This document shows, piece after piece, positions 54,165 to 63,551 of a DNA stretch of 64,000 nucleotides (position 1 is its first letter; the number at the start of each line of letters is the position of its first letter). The stretch covers positions 1,674,001 to 1,738,000 of the forward strand of contig NZ_AP018439.1 in assembly GCF_009937955.1 (NCBI RefSeq), given 5' to 3'. The DNA is from Undibacterium sp. KW1 (lineage in GTDB: Bacteria > Pseudomonadota > Gammaproteobacteria > Burkholderiales > Burkholderiaceae_D). The position numbers and the translations under genes were made by a program. The notes beneath the pieces are model-generated. The model saw only the letters and a program-made list of their open reading frames with translations, made no database searches and had not been told where the DNA came from.

Positions 54165-55088
54165 ATGCTTAAAAATTCCATGCTGCGCCTGCATAGAAAC
54201 TTCATCATCACTGCCTGTATGGCATTGATTGCCTTTATTTTTCTGTATGCCTATATGGGCACGCCCAAGCCCTTCATTAAATGGAAGTGGATGGACATCG
54301 TCGGTGAAGGCGGCACTTCGGTCATGTCTGGCCTGTGGTTGCTGATCATGCTCAGCAGTCGTCCCAAGGGTTTGGTGACGCGGCTGTTTGCATTTGGTCT
54401 AGCGGCCATCATGCTGGGTTCATGGGCGGATTGCCTGGATGAGTTTTTTGCGATACCCAAGGAAGATGTCTGGGATAATTGGCTGGAATCCATGCTGGTC
54501 TTTGCCGGTATGCTGATCGTCACTGCCGGTATGTATTACTGGCGCGAAGAACAGTTCACCCTGAATGAACATTTGCAAAAGCGTGAGCGTCTATTTCGCG
54601 ACCACCGTGCATTTGACCGTGTGACCCAGCTTAGCAATGCTGATTATCTGCGCCTGCAAATCAAGCAGGAGCTGGACAGCCATCCTGGCATACCCTGTGC
54701 GCTGGTATTGCTGGACATAGACCAGTTCCATCTGATCAACCGTCAGCATGGCCACCATGAGGGGGACCGTGTTTTACAGGCCGTCAGCCACATGCTCTTG
54801 CTGAACCTTCGTAATGAAGATGTGCTATGTCGTTATGCAGGCGACAGGTTTGCCCTGGTCTTGCATGACACCAGTCTGGAAGAAGCGCAGACATTGGCCG
54901 TGCATCTGTGCAAGATGGTCAGGCAGATGCGTTATTGTGCCAAAGAGGCGATACTGGAAATCAGCATGCGTCATGCCTGCACTGTGGCAGACGATGCACC
55001 GGATACTTTGCTGAGCAGACTTAGCCGTACAGTGGAAGCCAGTGCACTTGCCTCTACTGAGCCGCAGTTGGCAACGAGGGGCTTGTAA
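54165..55088 (+). CDS. membrane protein with degenerate GGDEF domain
   Basis: 307 residues from the ATG at 54165, spaced ten bases from AGGA; a GTG at 54156 is also possible. Several N-terminal membrane segments (about 15-35, 50-68, 75-95, 110-128) are followed by a GGDEF-like domain (about 150-300: IPCALVLLDIDQFHLINRQHGHHEGDRVLQAV). The active-site loop reads AGDRF in place of GGDEF, and the preceding Asp of the metal site is kept. Loss of the catalytic Glu suggests reduced or no diguanylate cyclase activity, with a GTP-sensing or scaffolding role possible. Its stop overlaps the AraC start. Confidence 0.82.
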   Translation: MLKNSMLRLHRNFIITACMALIAFIFLYAYMGTPKPFIKWKWMDIVGEGGTSVMSGLWLLIMLSSRPKGLVTRLFAFGLAAIMLGSWADCLDEFFAIPKEDVWDNWLESMLVFAGMLIVTAGMYYWREEQFTLNEHLQKRERLFRDHRAFDRVTQLSNADYLRLQIKQELDSHPGIPCALVLLDIDQFHLINRQHGHHEGDRVLQAVSHMLLLNLRNEDVLCRYAGDRFALVLHDTSLEEAQTLAVHLCKMVRQMRYCAKEAILEISMRHACTVADDAPDTLLSRLSRTVEASALASTEPQLATRGL

Positions 55089-56143
55089 TGCACTTCCATC
55101 AGGCTGCAGACGCCTGCCTGCCAGCCGGATACCATGCGGCCCAGATATTGGCCTATACGCGTAGCCGCGAAGTCGATGATGGGCTCATCTTGCGTAGTGT
55201 AGGCGTTGAGGCGGCTCGGATCACGCAAGGGCAATGTAATATCAGTCCACAGCAATATCTGCAATTGCTGGCTAACGCACTACAGGCTCTGCGCAGTGCC
55301 GACAGCAGTTTCATGCTGGGGCAGCAAATGCTGCCGGGGCATTTTGGCAGTGTCAGCCATGCATTATTACAGGCACAGAGCTTGCGGCAGGCGCTGGAGA
55401 TTTTGTGTGCGCACTCCACCCGCCTATGCCCTTTGCTCAGACCCAGGTTCAGTGAAGGTAAGGATGTGGCTGTCTTGTACTGGATGAATAGCTATGGCGC
55501 CCCTAGTCTGCGTCCGGCAATAGTCGAGATGCACATGACAGCAGTCGTTGCGATGTGCCGCTGGCTTAGTGGCATACGTTTGCCATGGCGCTTTTGTTTC
55601 AATCGTAGCGCTGCCCGCCACACTGAGCAACATGAAGTGCACCTCGGCAGTGAGTTGCGTTTTAATTGCCATCTGGATGCCATGCTGATCGCCACAGAAT
55701 ATCTGGACTCGCCGTGGCCACGCGGTAATGCGCTGGCAGCGAGCCTGGCCTTGCAACAGGCACAGCAAGAAGCTTTGCTCAGCGATGAAACGCCGAGTCT
55801 GTTAAATGCAGTCTATGATTATCTGCTGACCCATATACGCGGTAACCCCAGCCTGGAGCAACTGGCAGCAGTGTTTGCCGTCAGCCCAGCCAGCATGAAA
55901 CGCTATCTGGCCAAAGAGGGCACGCATTTCCAGGCAGAGCTGGATCAGGTACGCACCCATGTCGCCCTGTATTTATTCCAGAGCAGACATTACGACAATG
56001 AGGCAGTTGCCATGCACCTCGGTTTTCATGATGCAAATAATTTCCGGCGCTCTTTCAAGCGCTGGACAGGGCTCACACCCAGCAGCCTGAAAGAAAATCT
56101 TACTCAGGATTTTCCTGGACTGAATTTCAGTGTGGGGATTTGA
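55088..56143 (+). CDS. AraC-family transcriptional regulator
   Basis: 351 residues. The N-terminal part (about 15-205) matches the Arabinose_bd-type domain found in OruR/ArgR-like regulators (QGQCNISPQQYLQLLANALQALRSADSSFMLGQQMLPGHFG). The C-terminal AraC HTH (about 240-345) reads HIRGNPSLEQLAAVFAVSPASMKRYLAKEG and HLGFHDANNFRRSFKRWTGLTPSS. The ATG overlaps the stop of the degenerate GGDEF gene (TAATG), so the two are made together; a functional link is likely but undefined. Confidence 0.9.
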   Translation: MHFHQAADACLPAGYHAAQILAYTRSREVDDGLILRSVGVEAARITQGQCNISPQQYLQLLANALQALRSADSSFMLGQQMLPGHFGSVSHALLQAQSLRQALEILCAHSTRLCPLLRPRFSEGKDVAVLYWMNSYGAPSLRPAIVEMHMTAVVAMCRWLSGIRLPWRFCFNRSAARHTEQHEVHLGSELRFNCHLDAMLIATEYLDSPWPRGNALAASLALQQAQQEALLSDETPSLLNAVYDYLLTHIRGNPSLEQLAAVFAVSPASMKRYLAKEGTHFQAELDQVRTHVALYLFQSRHYDNEAVAMHLGFHDANNFRRSFKRWTGLTPSSLKENLTQDFPGLNFSVGI

Positions 56144-56182
56144 TGGTGGGATAGTAGTCAGGCTGTTTTGGCAACTATCCAA

Positions 56183-56476
56183 TCAATGTATATCCTTGAT
56201 CCGTCGTTCATACGGCACGTTTGCATCTCTACCCCGGTTTTGCCGCACGCTCATGGAAATGATTTTCAATAATATCCTGATGAGTACAAAAGCAACAAAC
56301 AAGGTAATGATCAGCGGAATAATCGTGATCAGCAGCGCGATAGCAAGAATGATAACCAGGATTTTTGGCAAGGGTGTGCGCAACAGGCGTTCTCCTACCT
56401 TTTGTCCTATCTGACGAAACTCTTGCGCTGCCTGTCGGCAGACAGAGTACAGGTATTGGCTGATGCTATTTTTCAT
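56183..56476 (-). CDS. small membrane protein, function unknown
   Basis: 97 residues from the ATG that follows AGGAG. A basic N-terminal amphipathic stretch (about 1-35) precedes one or two hydrophobic segments (PKILVIILAIALLITIIPLIITLFVAFVLIRILLKII, about 37-73) and a charged tail. No family recognised. It converges with the AraC gene. Confidence 0.65.
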   Translation of the reverse strand: MKNSISQYLYSVCRQAAQEFRQIGQKVGERLLRTPLPKILVIILAIALLITIIPLIITLFVAFVLIRILLKIISMSVRQNRGRDANVPYERRIKDIH

Positions 56477-56630
56477 GGGTAACTCCTGAATCGGTGCTTG
56501 CCTGATCTGAAAATCAGGCGATGGGGGCATTATCAGCATGCTTGCGCAAATAATCTACGGTAATTTTAATGCGAAATTGCCGTTCACTGTTTTTCAGGGC
56601 CAATTCTGCAGTGTAATCCCTTGATATAAG

Positions 56631-56658
56631 CGAAAAGAGCGACCAGCTTGGTCGCTCT
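56631..56658 (-). terminator. intrinsic terminator of the S9 peptidase gene
   Basis: Ten-base stem AGAGCGACCA / TGGTCGCTCT (56636-56645 with 56649-56658) with a three-base loop, followed on the minus strand by TTTTC. It lies about 30 bp past the stop codon. Confidence 0.8.
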
Positions 56659-56689
56659 CTTGTTCAAGTTACTATGGCTAACTCATTGC

Positions 56690-59365
56690 TTATTTAGCCT
56701 TGCCCAAATGCTGCAGGAAGAAAGCTTCATATTTTTTATGCAGGGCCTTGGGTTTGACTGTGCCACCCAGGCCATGTTCACCATCTGGATCAAGGAATAG
56801 ATCAACCAGGGATTCCTTGCCGTTTTCGAGCAGGGCACGATACACATTCACTGTGTCCTGATACAAGACGTTTGGATCCTGCATGCCGTGTACCAGCATC
56901 AACGGTTTTTTCAGGCCAGCAGTCAGGGGCAGTAGTGAATATTTACGCAGGTTAGGTTTGCTGCGCTCGGTCTTGCCTATGGTGCGGCCACTGTACCAGC
57001 TATTGTAGTTTTCCCATTCTGTCGGGCCAGCACCGGCGATGCCGGCAGCAAAAGTGTCAGGGCTGGTGTACATGGTATATTGAGTCTGGAAGCCGCCAAA
57101 GCTCCAGCCTGTGAGGCCTATGCGTTTGCCATCTACACCGAGGTTCTTTTGCATGTACTTGGTCAGGTCTTCCAGATCTTCTGCCTGCGGTTTGCCTACC
57201 TGTTCCCAGTTAGCATCGCTGAACTTGCGACCATAATTGGAGTGGCCGCGTGGATCTACTGCCACAGTCACATAACCATGCTTGGCTGCCATATACATGC
57301 CAAACATATAGGCAGTCTGCTGGAAGCTGTCCGTTTCGACGATATGCCTGTCATTCAGCGGACCACCGTAGGTATAAACAATCGCAGGGCGGTGATCAGA
57401 TGAACTCAGACCGGCTGGCTTGAACACATAAGCCTGTATCTTGTCACCATGGCGGTTGGTGTAGCTGAAGCGCTCAGGGCGTTGCAGGTCTATCGCATTC
57501 CATTGCGGGTCATGGCTTTGTGTCAGCGTCGTGGATTTGGCTTTATTGATATCCACCAGTTTCAATTCAGGGCGGGCGGCCCATTGGCCTGCCATGCTGG
57601 CCAGCTTGTCGCCGCTTTCTGTGACTGTACTATTGCGATAGAAGTCGCCAGCCTGGCCCAGAGCTTTCATGTCACCTGTTGCGAGATCAACCTTGTACGC
57701 ATTCATGGCGGCAAAATCATCCTTGTTAGCGAGTACGAACATGGATTTATTGTCGTTGCTAAAGCCGATGATGTTGTGGGCTTCAAAATCACCTTTGAGC
57801 AATGGTTTTGCGCTGCCATTGCTGACATCAATCACATAGGGCTGGCGATAACCTTGCTCGTCGAGGACGGCAACCAGTTGCTGGCTGTCTGCAGTGAAGC
57901 GTGGTGCCAGCACATTGACGACTTCATGACCAACGTTGCCGCGCCTTTCAAAAACCATTTGTGGCTTGACGCCTTCTTCTGCCTTGCCGACATAGATGCG
58001 CAACAAGTCTTTTTCACGTTCCCAAGTGGAGAAAGTGTAGCGGCTACCATCCTTGGCCCAGGCAACCGGGCTCATTTCAAACCAGACATCGCCACCATCA
58101 TTGGTGAAGACTGGTTGTGGCTGGCGTGCTGATGCATCGCCGACACGGCGTATGTACAGGGCCGTGGCAGGTACTTTGCGCTTGTCATCGGATACTTCAC
58201 GCGGCACTTTTTTTGCCGTAGCAAAGCGCTCGCTGTAGTTCATGATTTCGACCAGGCGTTCTGCAGGTGGGGGCGGTTTGCCATTTTCTGGTTTGGCATC
58301 CGGTGCCTCGGCAGAAATCGCCATCCATTGCTTGTCTTCACTGAGCACAGTACTGGCAATGCGGTATTTTTTATCGGCGCCGTCTGGGTGTATCAGTTCG
58401 CGGTTCAACTGGCGTATTGCACTGCTGCCAAAGCTGGCGCTGTACAGGCGTTTTTCATCCATGTAGATATAACCATTATCATCTGCCTGGAAGGCGACGA
58501 TGCGTTCAGGCTTGTCAGTCTGGGTCAGGCGTTCTATCTTGCCATCTGCGGCATTCAGGCGGAACAGGTCACCGCGATACTGGAATATCAGTTCATTCTT
58601 TTTATTCGCCCAGACCAGGGCATCCACACCAGGATACAGGTCAGTCGGTTTGAGTTTTTCTTTTTCGAGTTTCTTTTTCAGCTCGTCACGCAGTTCCCAG
58701 ATTTCCTTGGCCTTGTTGTCGTCTTTTGCATCCTTCTTTTCGTCTTTCTTGTCACCATCGTTTTTAGCTACGCTGGCTGTGCCAGTTTTTGCGGCAGCAG
58801 CAGCGGCTTTTTCCCTCGCAGCTTCAGCATCGGTTTCCGCTTTCTTGGCAGCGTCCTTGGCTTTTTTCTCGGCCAGTTCACGTTTCACGTCTTCCAGCGC
58901 GGCTTCTTCCCACTGCATCAGGTTGACTTTTTCACCGCGCAGGTAAGCGGCCTGGGCTTCTGCCTTGGCCTGGCGCTCAGCTTCTTCTCTTTCTTTTTGT
59001 TTGGCTTTTTTATCGAAGCGTTCCCAGTCTTCTGGCGCATCGAAGGTTTTCATCAGGGCAGGTGAAGTGATGCGTTTGGTTTCACCAGTCTGGGTATCGT
59101 GTACATATAAATCAAAACCATTTTCACCAAAAGGGTTCCAGGTGTAAGCCAGGTAGCGGCCATCCTTGCTGAATTGTATATGGCGGGCGGCCTGGCCTGC
59201 ATAGCCTTTGGCACGGTATACCTGTTCCAGCGTCAGGTCGGCTGGTTTGATTTTGGCGGCACTGTTAGTAGTTGGTGCGGCTTGGGCGGCTTCTTGCGGA
59301 AATAGCAAGCTGGCTGCTCCGCTAAAAGCGAGCGCAACGCTGACGGTGAGAATTTTCGGAGACAT
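56690..59365 (-). CDS. S9 prolyl-oligopeptidase-family serine peptidase, exported
   Basis: 891 residues. Signal peptide (about 1-30), a beta-propeller (about 45-600) and a C-terminal alpha/beta hydrolase domain. The nucleophile Ser is in GLTGWSFGGFQTQYTMY, the Asp is probably in the MLVHGMQDPNVLY segment and the His in LDPDGEHGL, the usual Ser-Asp-His order of this family. A Lys/Glu/Ala-rich insert (about 120-235), likely a coiled coil, interrupts the propeller between the KTFDAPEDWERFDKKAKQK and KEIWELRDELKKKLEKEK segments. It is absent from standard members. It probably trims peptides in the periplasm. Terminator downstream. Confidence 0.9.
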   Translation of the reverse strand: MSPKILTVSVALAFSGAASLLFPQEAAQAAPTTNSAAKIKPADLTLEQVYRAKGYAGQAARHIQFSKDGRYLAYTWNPFGENGFDLYVHDTQTGETKRITSPALMKTFDAPEDWERFDKKAKQKEREEAERQAKAEAQAAYLRGEKVNLMQWEEAALEDVKRELAEKKAKDAAKKAETDAEAAREKAAAAAAKTGTASVAKNDGDKKDEKKDAKDDNKAKEIWELRDELKKKLEKEKLKPTDLYPGVDALVWANKKNELIFQYRGDLFRLNAADGKIERLTQTDKPERIVAFQADDNGYIYMDEKRLYSASFGSSAIRQLNRELIHPDGADKKYRIASTVLSEDKQWMAISAEAPDAKPENGKPPPPAERLVEIMNYSERFATAKKVPREVSDDKRKVPATALYIRRVGDASARQPQPVFTNDGGDVWFEMSPVAWAKDGSRYTFSTWEREKDLLRIYVGKAEEGVKPQMVFERRGNVGHEVVNVLAPRFTADSQQLVAVLDEQGYRQPYVIDVSNGSAKPLLKGDFEAHNIIGFSNDNKSMFVLANKDDFAAMNAYKVDLATGDMKALGQAGDFYRNSTVTESGDKLASMAGQWAARPELKLVDINKAKSTTLTQSHDPQWNAIDLQRPERFSYTNRHGDKIQAYVFKPAGLSSSDHRPAIVYTYGGPLNDRHIVETDSFQQTAYMFGMYMAAKHGYVTVAVDPRGHSNYGRKFSDANWEQVGKPQAEDLEDLTKYMQKNLGVDGKRIGLTGWSFGGFQTQYTMYTSPDTFAAGIAGAGPTEWENYNSWYSGRTIGKTERSKPNLRKYSLLPLTAGLKKPLMLVHGMQDPNVLYQDTVNVYRALLENGKESLVDLFLDPDGEHGLGGTVKPKALHKKYEAFFLQHLGKAK

Positions 59366-59587
59366 GATGAAAACCTTGGTTTTAGTTTAATTAGCAGGTA
59401 TGGGATTGATCAGGAGGTGATGCGCAAATAGCGATGTTAGCAAGCTATCCCCGGAATTAGCGCATTTTCCATAGACAAATGTCTTGGAAAACAGTTCCGT
59501 GGGAAAATATTTTCTCTGAAAATCGGTAGAAAATTTGCTTTTGCTTTATTAAAGCGAAGATCGCTTAGTTTTTTGCTGAAATAATCT

Positions 59588-60394
59588 TCACCGAGGCAGC
59601 TTACGGTATTGCTGAGGGCTTAGTCCCAGCCTGGATTTAAAGGCGCTGCCAAGATGAGATTGATGAGCAAAACCACAATCTGCTGCAATATCTGCAATAG
59701 ATAAATTGCTATCAAGGATGAGCAAGCGCGCCCTTTGCAGGCGACGCTCAGTGATGTAGGCATGTGGTGTGGTGCCGGTTGCATGGGCAAAGCTGCGCAA
59801 GAAGCGCAGCAGTGGCATATTTGCCATCGTTGCCAGCTCTTCCAGATTCAAGGCGGTGTCGAGTTGATCTTCGATGTAATCCAGTATGCGGCCATGTAAA
59901 ACTTTGTCTTGTGCATATGGGCTAGATGTCTTTACCTTGCTTGATTTTTCATTGGCGAGCGCTAAGCCCCGCTGCAAAAACAGGCCAGCTTTTTCTTGCA
60001 GGAGCAGAGCATCTTTATCTTTTTGCAAGAGCAGGCTGCGCAATTGCCAGGCCAGCATGACTGCCTGCTTGTCGCCATGGAATATCTGTCTCGGCGATGA
60101 TGCACGCATGTCTGCCAGCAGATCAGGATTGGTGATGTGCATGAGCAGGTATTCACCGCCATGTGCAGATTCTGAAAACATCGGTAAGCCAGCGGTGCTG
60201 ATGGCAAAGTCGCCTGGCCAGGCATCAAAGTCATGACGAATATCGCTGCCTATCGCATGTACGCCGGTCTGACGTGCAAATGCCAGACCCAGGCTGGTAT
60301 GGGACGATGCACTATTGGTGGTATAGGGCGCGGCTGGTAATAATTCCAGCCTTGCCCAATTAATATCGATGATGTCGATGGTATCCATGCTCAT
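59588..60394 (-). CDS. AraC-family transcriptional regulator
   Basis: 268 residues. A cupin-like N-terminal domain (about 20-140) is followed by two HTH motifs (about 170-265: LDTALNLEELATMANMPLLRFLRSFAHATGTTPHAY and LSIADIAADCGFAHQSHLGSAFKSRLGLSPQQYR) typical of AraC regulators. It is divergent from the racemase gene 115 bp away and separated by about 220 bp from the S9 peptidase; its target is unknown. Confidence 0.9.
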   Translation of the reverse strand: MSMDTIDIIDINWARLELLPAAPYTTNSASSHTSLGLAFARQTGVHAIGSDIRHDFDAWPGDFAISTAGLPMFSESAHGGEYLLMHITNPDLLADMRASSPRQIFHGDKQAVMLAWQLRSLLLQKDKDALLLQEKAGLFLQRGLALANEKSSKVKTSSPYAQDKVLHGRILDYIEDQLDTALNLEELATMANMPLLRFLRSFAHATGTTPHAYITERRLQRARLLILDSNLSIADIAADCGFAHQSHLGSAFKSRLGLSPQQYRKLPR

Positions 60395-60509
60395 GACAAA
60401 AGCTCTCTGCTGAAATTTCTTGATAGCCTGGAAAATTCGGTCTGTTTATTATAGAGGCATTCAATCATCTGGCTAGTGCGCTGGCCTTTAATTCACAGAC
60501 GGAGTTGCA

Positions 60510-61202
60510 ATGAAAACCATAGGCCTGATAGGCGGCATGAGCTGGGAATCGACGATACCTTATTACAAGCAAATCAATGAAACCATCAAGGAAAAACTTG
60601 GTGGCCTGCATTCTGCAAAAATCATCCTGTATAGCGTCGATTTTCATGAGATAGAAAAACTGCAACGTGCCGGTGACTGGGATGCCGCCGGTGTCATCAT
60701 CGCGCAAGCAGCGCGTTCACTGGAGTTGGCCGGGGCAGATTTTCTGGTGCTGTGTACGAATACCATGCACAAGCTGGCAGATGTTATTGAAGCTGCGGTA
60801 GCGATACCCTTGTTTCATATCGCCGACCCTACTGCGCAAGCCATCAAGGATGCGGGTTACATCAAGATAGGTTTGCTGGGTACGCGCTTTACCATGGAAC
60901 AGGATTTTTACCGCGAGCGTTTGCATAGCAAACATGGTTTGCAAGTGTTGGTGCCCGAGCTGGCAGACCGTGACATTATTCACCAGGTCATTTACGAGGA
61001 ACTTTGCCTGGGCAAAATCAACCCTGTATCACGCCAGCACTATCGCCGCATCATGGCCAGCCTGAATGAGAGTGGTGCTCAGGCAATCATCCTCGGTTGT
61101 ACCGAGATCAGCCTGCTGGTAGGCCAGGATGATGCCGGTGTGCCCTTGTTTGATACTACGGCCATTCATGCGCGCCGTGCTGCTCTGCATGCTTTGTCGT
61201 GA
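60510..61202 (+). CDS. aspartate/glutamate racemase family protein
   Basis: 230 residues of the Asp/Glu racemase fold (YgeA-type). MKTIGLIGGMSWESTIPYYK is the family start. The two catalytic cysteines are visible as Cys82 (LVLCTNTMH) and Cys197 (LGCTEIS), placed at the usual distance. Likely interconverts D- and L-aspartate or a broad set of amino acids; the substrate cannot be assigned from sequence. It is divergent from the AraC regulator and converges with the DUF2785 gene. Confidence 0.9.
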   Translation: MKTIGLIGGMSWESTIPYYKQINETIKEKLGGLHSAKIILYSVDFHEIEKLQRAGDWDAAGVIIAQAARSLELAGADFLVLCTNTMHKLADVIEAAVAIPLFHIADPTAQAIKDAGYIKIGLLGTRFTMEQDFYRERLHSKHGLQVLVPELADRDIIHQVIYEELCLGKINPVSRQHYRRIMASLNESGAQAIILGCTEISLLVGQDDAGVPLFDTTAIHARRAALHALS

Positions 61203-61212
61203 GGGGCGGGTA

Positions 61213-62100
61213 TCAATTGACTTTGCGCAGGGCTTCCCTCAAGGCGGGCAAGAGATTTTCCTTCAGGGCGGGTTCGGTGCTCTCCCTGACTGAAAAATAC
61301 AGGGGCAGCAAAAAGGCACTGACATTATGTCTTTGCGCCAGTCTGGCCTGAGTGTAAGGACCAGGTTGTATGCTGTTGTCTATCAGCTTGTTGAACCATA
61401 GATCCCAGTCGCGCTTGTTGAAACTTGGTGTGCGTGCCAGGTAATACACGGCTGTCATTAACCTTACCCCTTCGCCATATTGATAGAAATGCGTGGATGG
61501 GGCGATCTGCGTAGCAATGGCTGCCAGCATGGTTTCATGCTGGGGTTTTTCTATGGCCGGGTTCATCGCCAGTTGCAGCATCAAGTCAGCACTATGGGCT
61601 ATGCCATGTCGCCAGCCATCTTTTTCATCAAAGCCGCGATAGTCGCGCAGATTCGTCAGGTAGTGACTGCCAGCATTGACGATATCGATTCTCTCTTGAG
61701 CACTCAGATATGGTTTTTTCCTGTCTGCCCGTACCAGTTCTGCCAGCGTCAATATTGCAAACGGGCGCAGAAAGCTGCTTTCTTCCGCTGCAGGCATCTG
61801 CACGGCATTCAGCATTTTCATGCGCAGGCTGGTGAGTGTCTCGACGTCCAGCTTCTCAGTACGCATCCAGGCTGATAACCCTTCAAACGCCAGTTCATCA
61901 CGTAATTCTGTATCCGGGTTACCAAGGCAATCAGCCGCAGAGAGTGCCAGGCTTTGCCGCTTGCCGTCATCGTCGAGTTTCCAGCCAGCAGATTTGGCGG
62001 ACTTTAATTCTTGCTTGGTAGGTTCAACACAATCGGCGAATGTTGTATTGGTGGTGAACAATAGAGCGAGCAGACAAAAAGTAGAGGTCAGGCGATGCAT
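61213..62100 (-). CDS. exported DUF2785 domain-containing protein
   Basis: 295 residues from the ATG beginning MHRLTSTFCLL, chosen because it gives a signal peptide (to FAD); an upstream start adds a polar leader. The rest is alpha-helical, with the DUF2785 core YLTNLRDYRGFDEKDGWRHG and IAHSADLMLQLAMNP and a late YARTPSFNKRDWDLWF-like segment. Function unknown. Ends 11 bp from the convergent racemase gene. Confidence 0.85.
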   Translation of the reverse strand: MHRLTSTFCLLALLFTTNTTFADCVEPTKQELKSAKSAGWKLDDDGKRQSLALSAADCLGNPDTELRDELAFEGLSAWMRTEKLDVETLTSLRMKMLNAVQMPAAEESSFLRPFAILTLAELVRADRKKPYLSAQERIDIVNAGSHYLTNLRDYRGFDEKDGWRHGIAHSADLMLQLAMNPAIEKPQHETMLAAIATQIAPSTHFYQYGEGVRLMTAVYYLARTPSFNKRDWDLWFNKLIDNSIQPGPYTQARLAQRHNVSAFLLPLYFSVRESTEPALKENLLPALREALRKVN

Positions 62101-62199
62101 GAGTGCTATCCATACGGAAGAGGAAGATCGACAAGTGTGCCATGCCGATTTTTTCTTGTCATGCACCGCAAAAAACTTGCACAAACTGAATTGAGTTGG

Positions 62200-62218
62200 T
62201 GTTATAGTTAACTACAGC
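62200..62218 (+). promoter_or_regulatory. extended -10 promoter with palindromic operator before the YtrA-type gene
   Basis: TGT-TATAGT (62200-62208) forms an extended -10 box. The perfect palindrome TAGTTAACTA (62205-62214) overlaps it and its flanks keep partial symmetry (G at 62201, T at 62203; A at 62216, C at 62218). This is where an autoregulating YtrA-type repressor would be expected to bind. Confidence 0.55.
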
Positions 62219-62292
62219 ACTAATTTACTTATGAGATGACGCTAGAGAAGTATCAATCTCGTTGTCCCGGGTATTCACAGGAAGGTGCAAGC

Positions 62293-62661
62293 ATGAGTGT
62301 TAACTGGAATGACCAGACGCCGATTTACCGGCAATTGAAGCAACGGGTGCTGGGAATGATGCTGGATGGCTTGTTAAAGCCAGGCGACGCCTTGCCCTCG
62401 GTCAGGCAGGTGGCAGCAGAGTATCAGCTCAATCCGATTACGGTCTTAAAAGCCTATCAGGAATTGGTCGATGAAGAACTGGTGGAAAAACGAAGAGGTG
62501 TGGGCATGTATATGACCGAATCAGCGCTCGATAAATTACTGGCAAATGAACGTCAGCGTTTCATTGAAGAAGAATGGCCAGCCATGCTGGAACGCATACG
62601 CAGGCTGGGTTTGGATGTGCAGCAATTGCCGGGTTTGCAGGATAAGGGAGGCGCGAAATGA
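62293..62661 (+). CDS. YtrA-subfamily GntR transcriptional regulator
   Basis: 122 residues from the ATG preceded by AGGAAGG. Winged HTH (about 5-75: PIYRQLKQRVLGMMLDGLLKPGDALPSVRQVAAEYQLN, VEKRRGVGMYMT) and a short C-terminal tail without an effector domain, which defines the YtrA group. These repressors usually control the ABC exporter encoded with them. Its stop overlaps the ATPase start (ATGA at 62658-62661). Confidence 0.92.
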   Translation: MSVNWNDQTPIYRQLKQRVLGMMLDGLLKPGDALPSVRQVAAEYQLNPITVLKAYQELVDEELVEKRRGVGMYMTESALDKLLANERQRFIEEEWPAMLERIRRLGLDVQQLPGLQDKGGAK

Positions 62662-63551
62662 ACAGCGCAGCAGATACATCACAGAACAAGTCAGTGAATA
62701 GCGTCATTTCAGCCCGTGGTATCAGCAAACATTATGGCAAACAGCGCGTGCTTGACAGTCTGAACTTTGAGATTGCGCCTGGCCGCATCGTTGGCCTGAT
62801 AGGGCCGAATGGCTCTGGCAAGACCAGCACTATCAAGGCGATATTGGGATTGAGTGATTTTGATGGCGACATGCAGGTGCTGGGCCTGGACCCGCGTACC
62901 CAGCGTGAAGCGCTGATGAATGATGTCTGTTTCATTGCCGATGTCGCCATTTTGCCGCGCTGGCTTAAGGTCAGGGACGCGATTGCTTTTGTTGAAGGCG
63001 TGCATCCCAAGTTTAATCGTGCCAAGGCTGAACAATATATTTCCCAGACTAAGTTGAAGCCAGACATGAAGGTCAAGGCCATGTCCAAGGGCATGGTGGC
63101 GCAATTGCACCTTGCTCTGATAATGGCTATCGACGCTAAATTGCTGGTACTGGATGAACCGACCCTGGGACTGGATATTTTGTACCGCAAGCAGTTTTAT
63201 CAAAACTTGCTGGAAGATTATTTTGATGAAAACAAGAGCATCGTCATCACAACGCATCAGGTTGAAGAGGTTGAGCATGTACTCAGTGACATCATTTTTA
63301 TCAATGAAGGAAAAATCGTACTCGATACCAGCATGGAGCAACTGGCAGAACGCTTTGTTGAAGTCTTGATCAACCCGGACCAGATGGAGCAGGCCACAGC
63401 CCTTAAACCCTTGAGCCAGCGTAAGGTTTTCGGCAAATCAGCCATGCTGTTTGAAAACATAGGCACTGACATATTGCGTGCCCTGGGTGACATTCGCCAG
63501 CCAGGCATTGCAGAAATTTATCTCGCCACCATGAAAGGAGTGCAAGCATGA
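62658..63551 (+). CDS. ABC transporter ATP-binding protein (YtrB/YhcG type)
   Basis: 297 residues with Walker A GPNGSGKTSTIKA (about 45-57), Walker B KLLVLDEPTLGLD and the switch His in VITTHQVEEVEHV. The signature region AMSKGMVAQLHLALIM departs from LSGGQ, as in YtrB/YhcG-like exporters. The C-terminal part (about 215-297) may regulate the ATPase. Start and stop overlap the neighbouring genes by ATGA, so regulator, ATPase and permease are coupled. Confidence 0.93.
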   Translation: MNSAADTSQNKSVNSVISARGISKHYGKQRVLDSLNFEIAPGRIVGLIGPNGSGKTSTIKAILGLSDFDGDMQVLGLDPRTQREALMNDVCFIADVAILPRWLKVRDAIAFVEGVHPKFNRAKAEQYISQTKLKPDMKVKAMSKGMVAQLHLALIMAIDAKLLVLDEPTLGLDILYRKQFYQNLLEDYFDENKSIVITTHQVEEVEHVLSDIIFINEGKIVLDTSMEQLAERFVEVLINPDQMEQATALKPLSQRKVFGKSAMLFENIGTDILRALGDIRQPGIAEIYLATMKGVQA

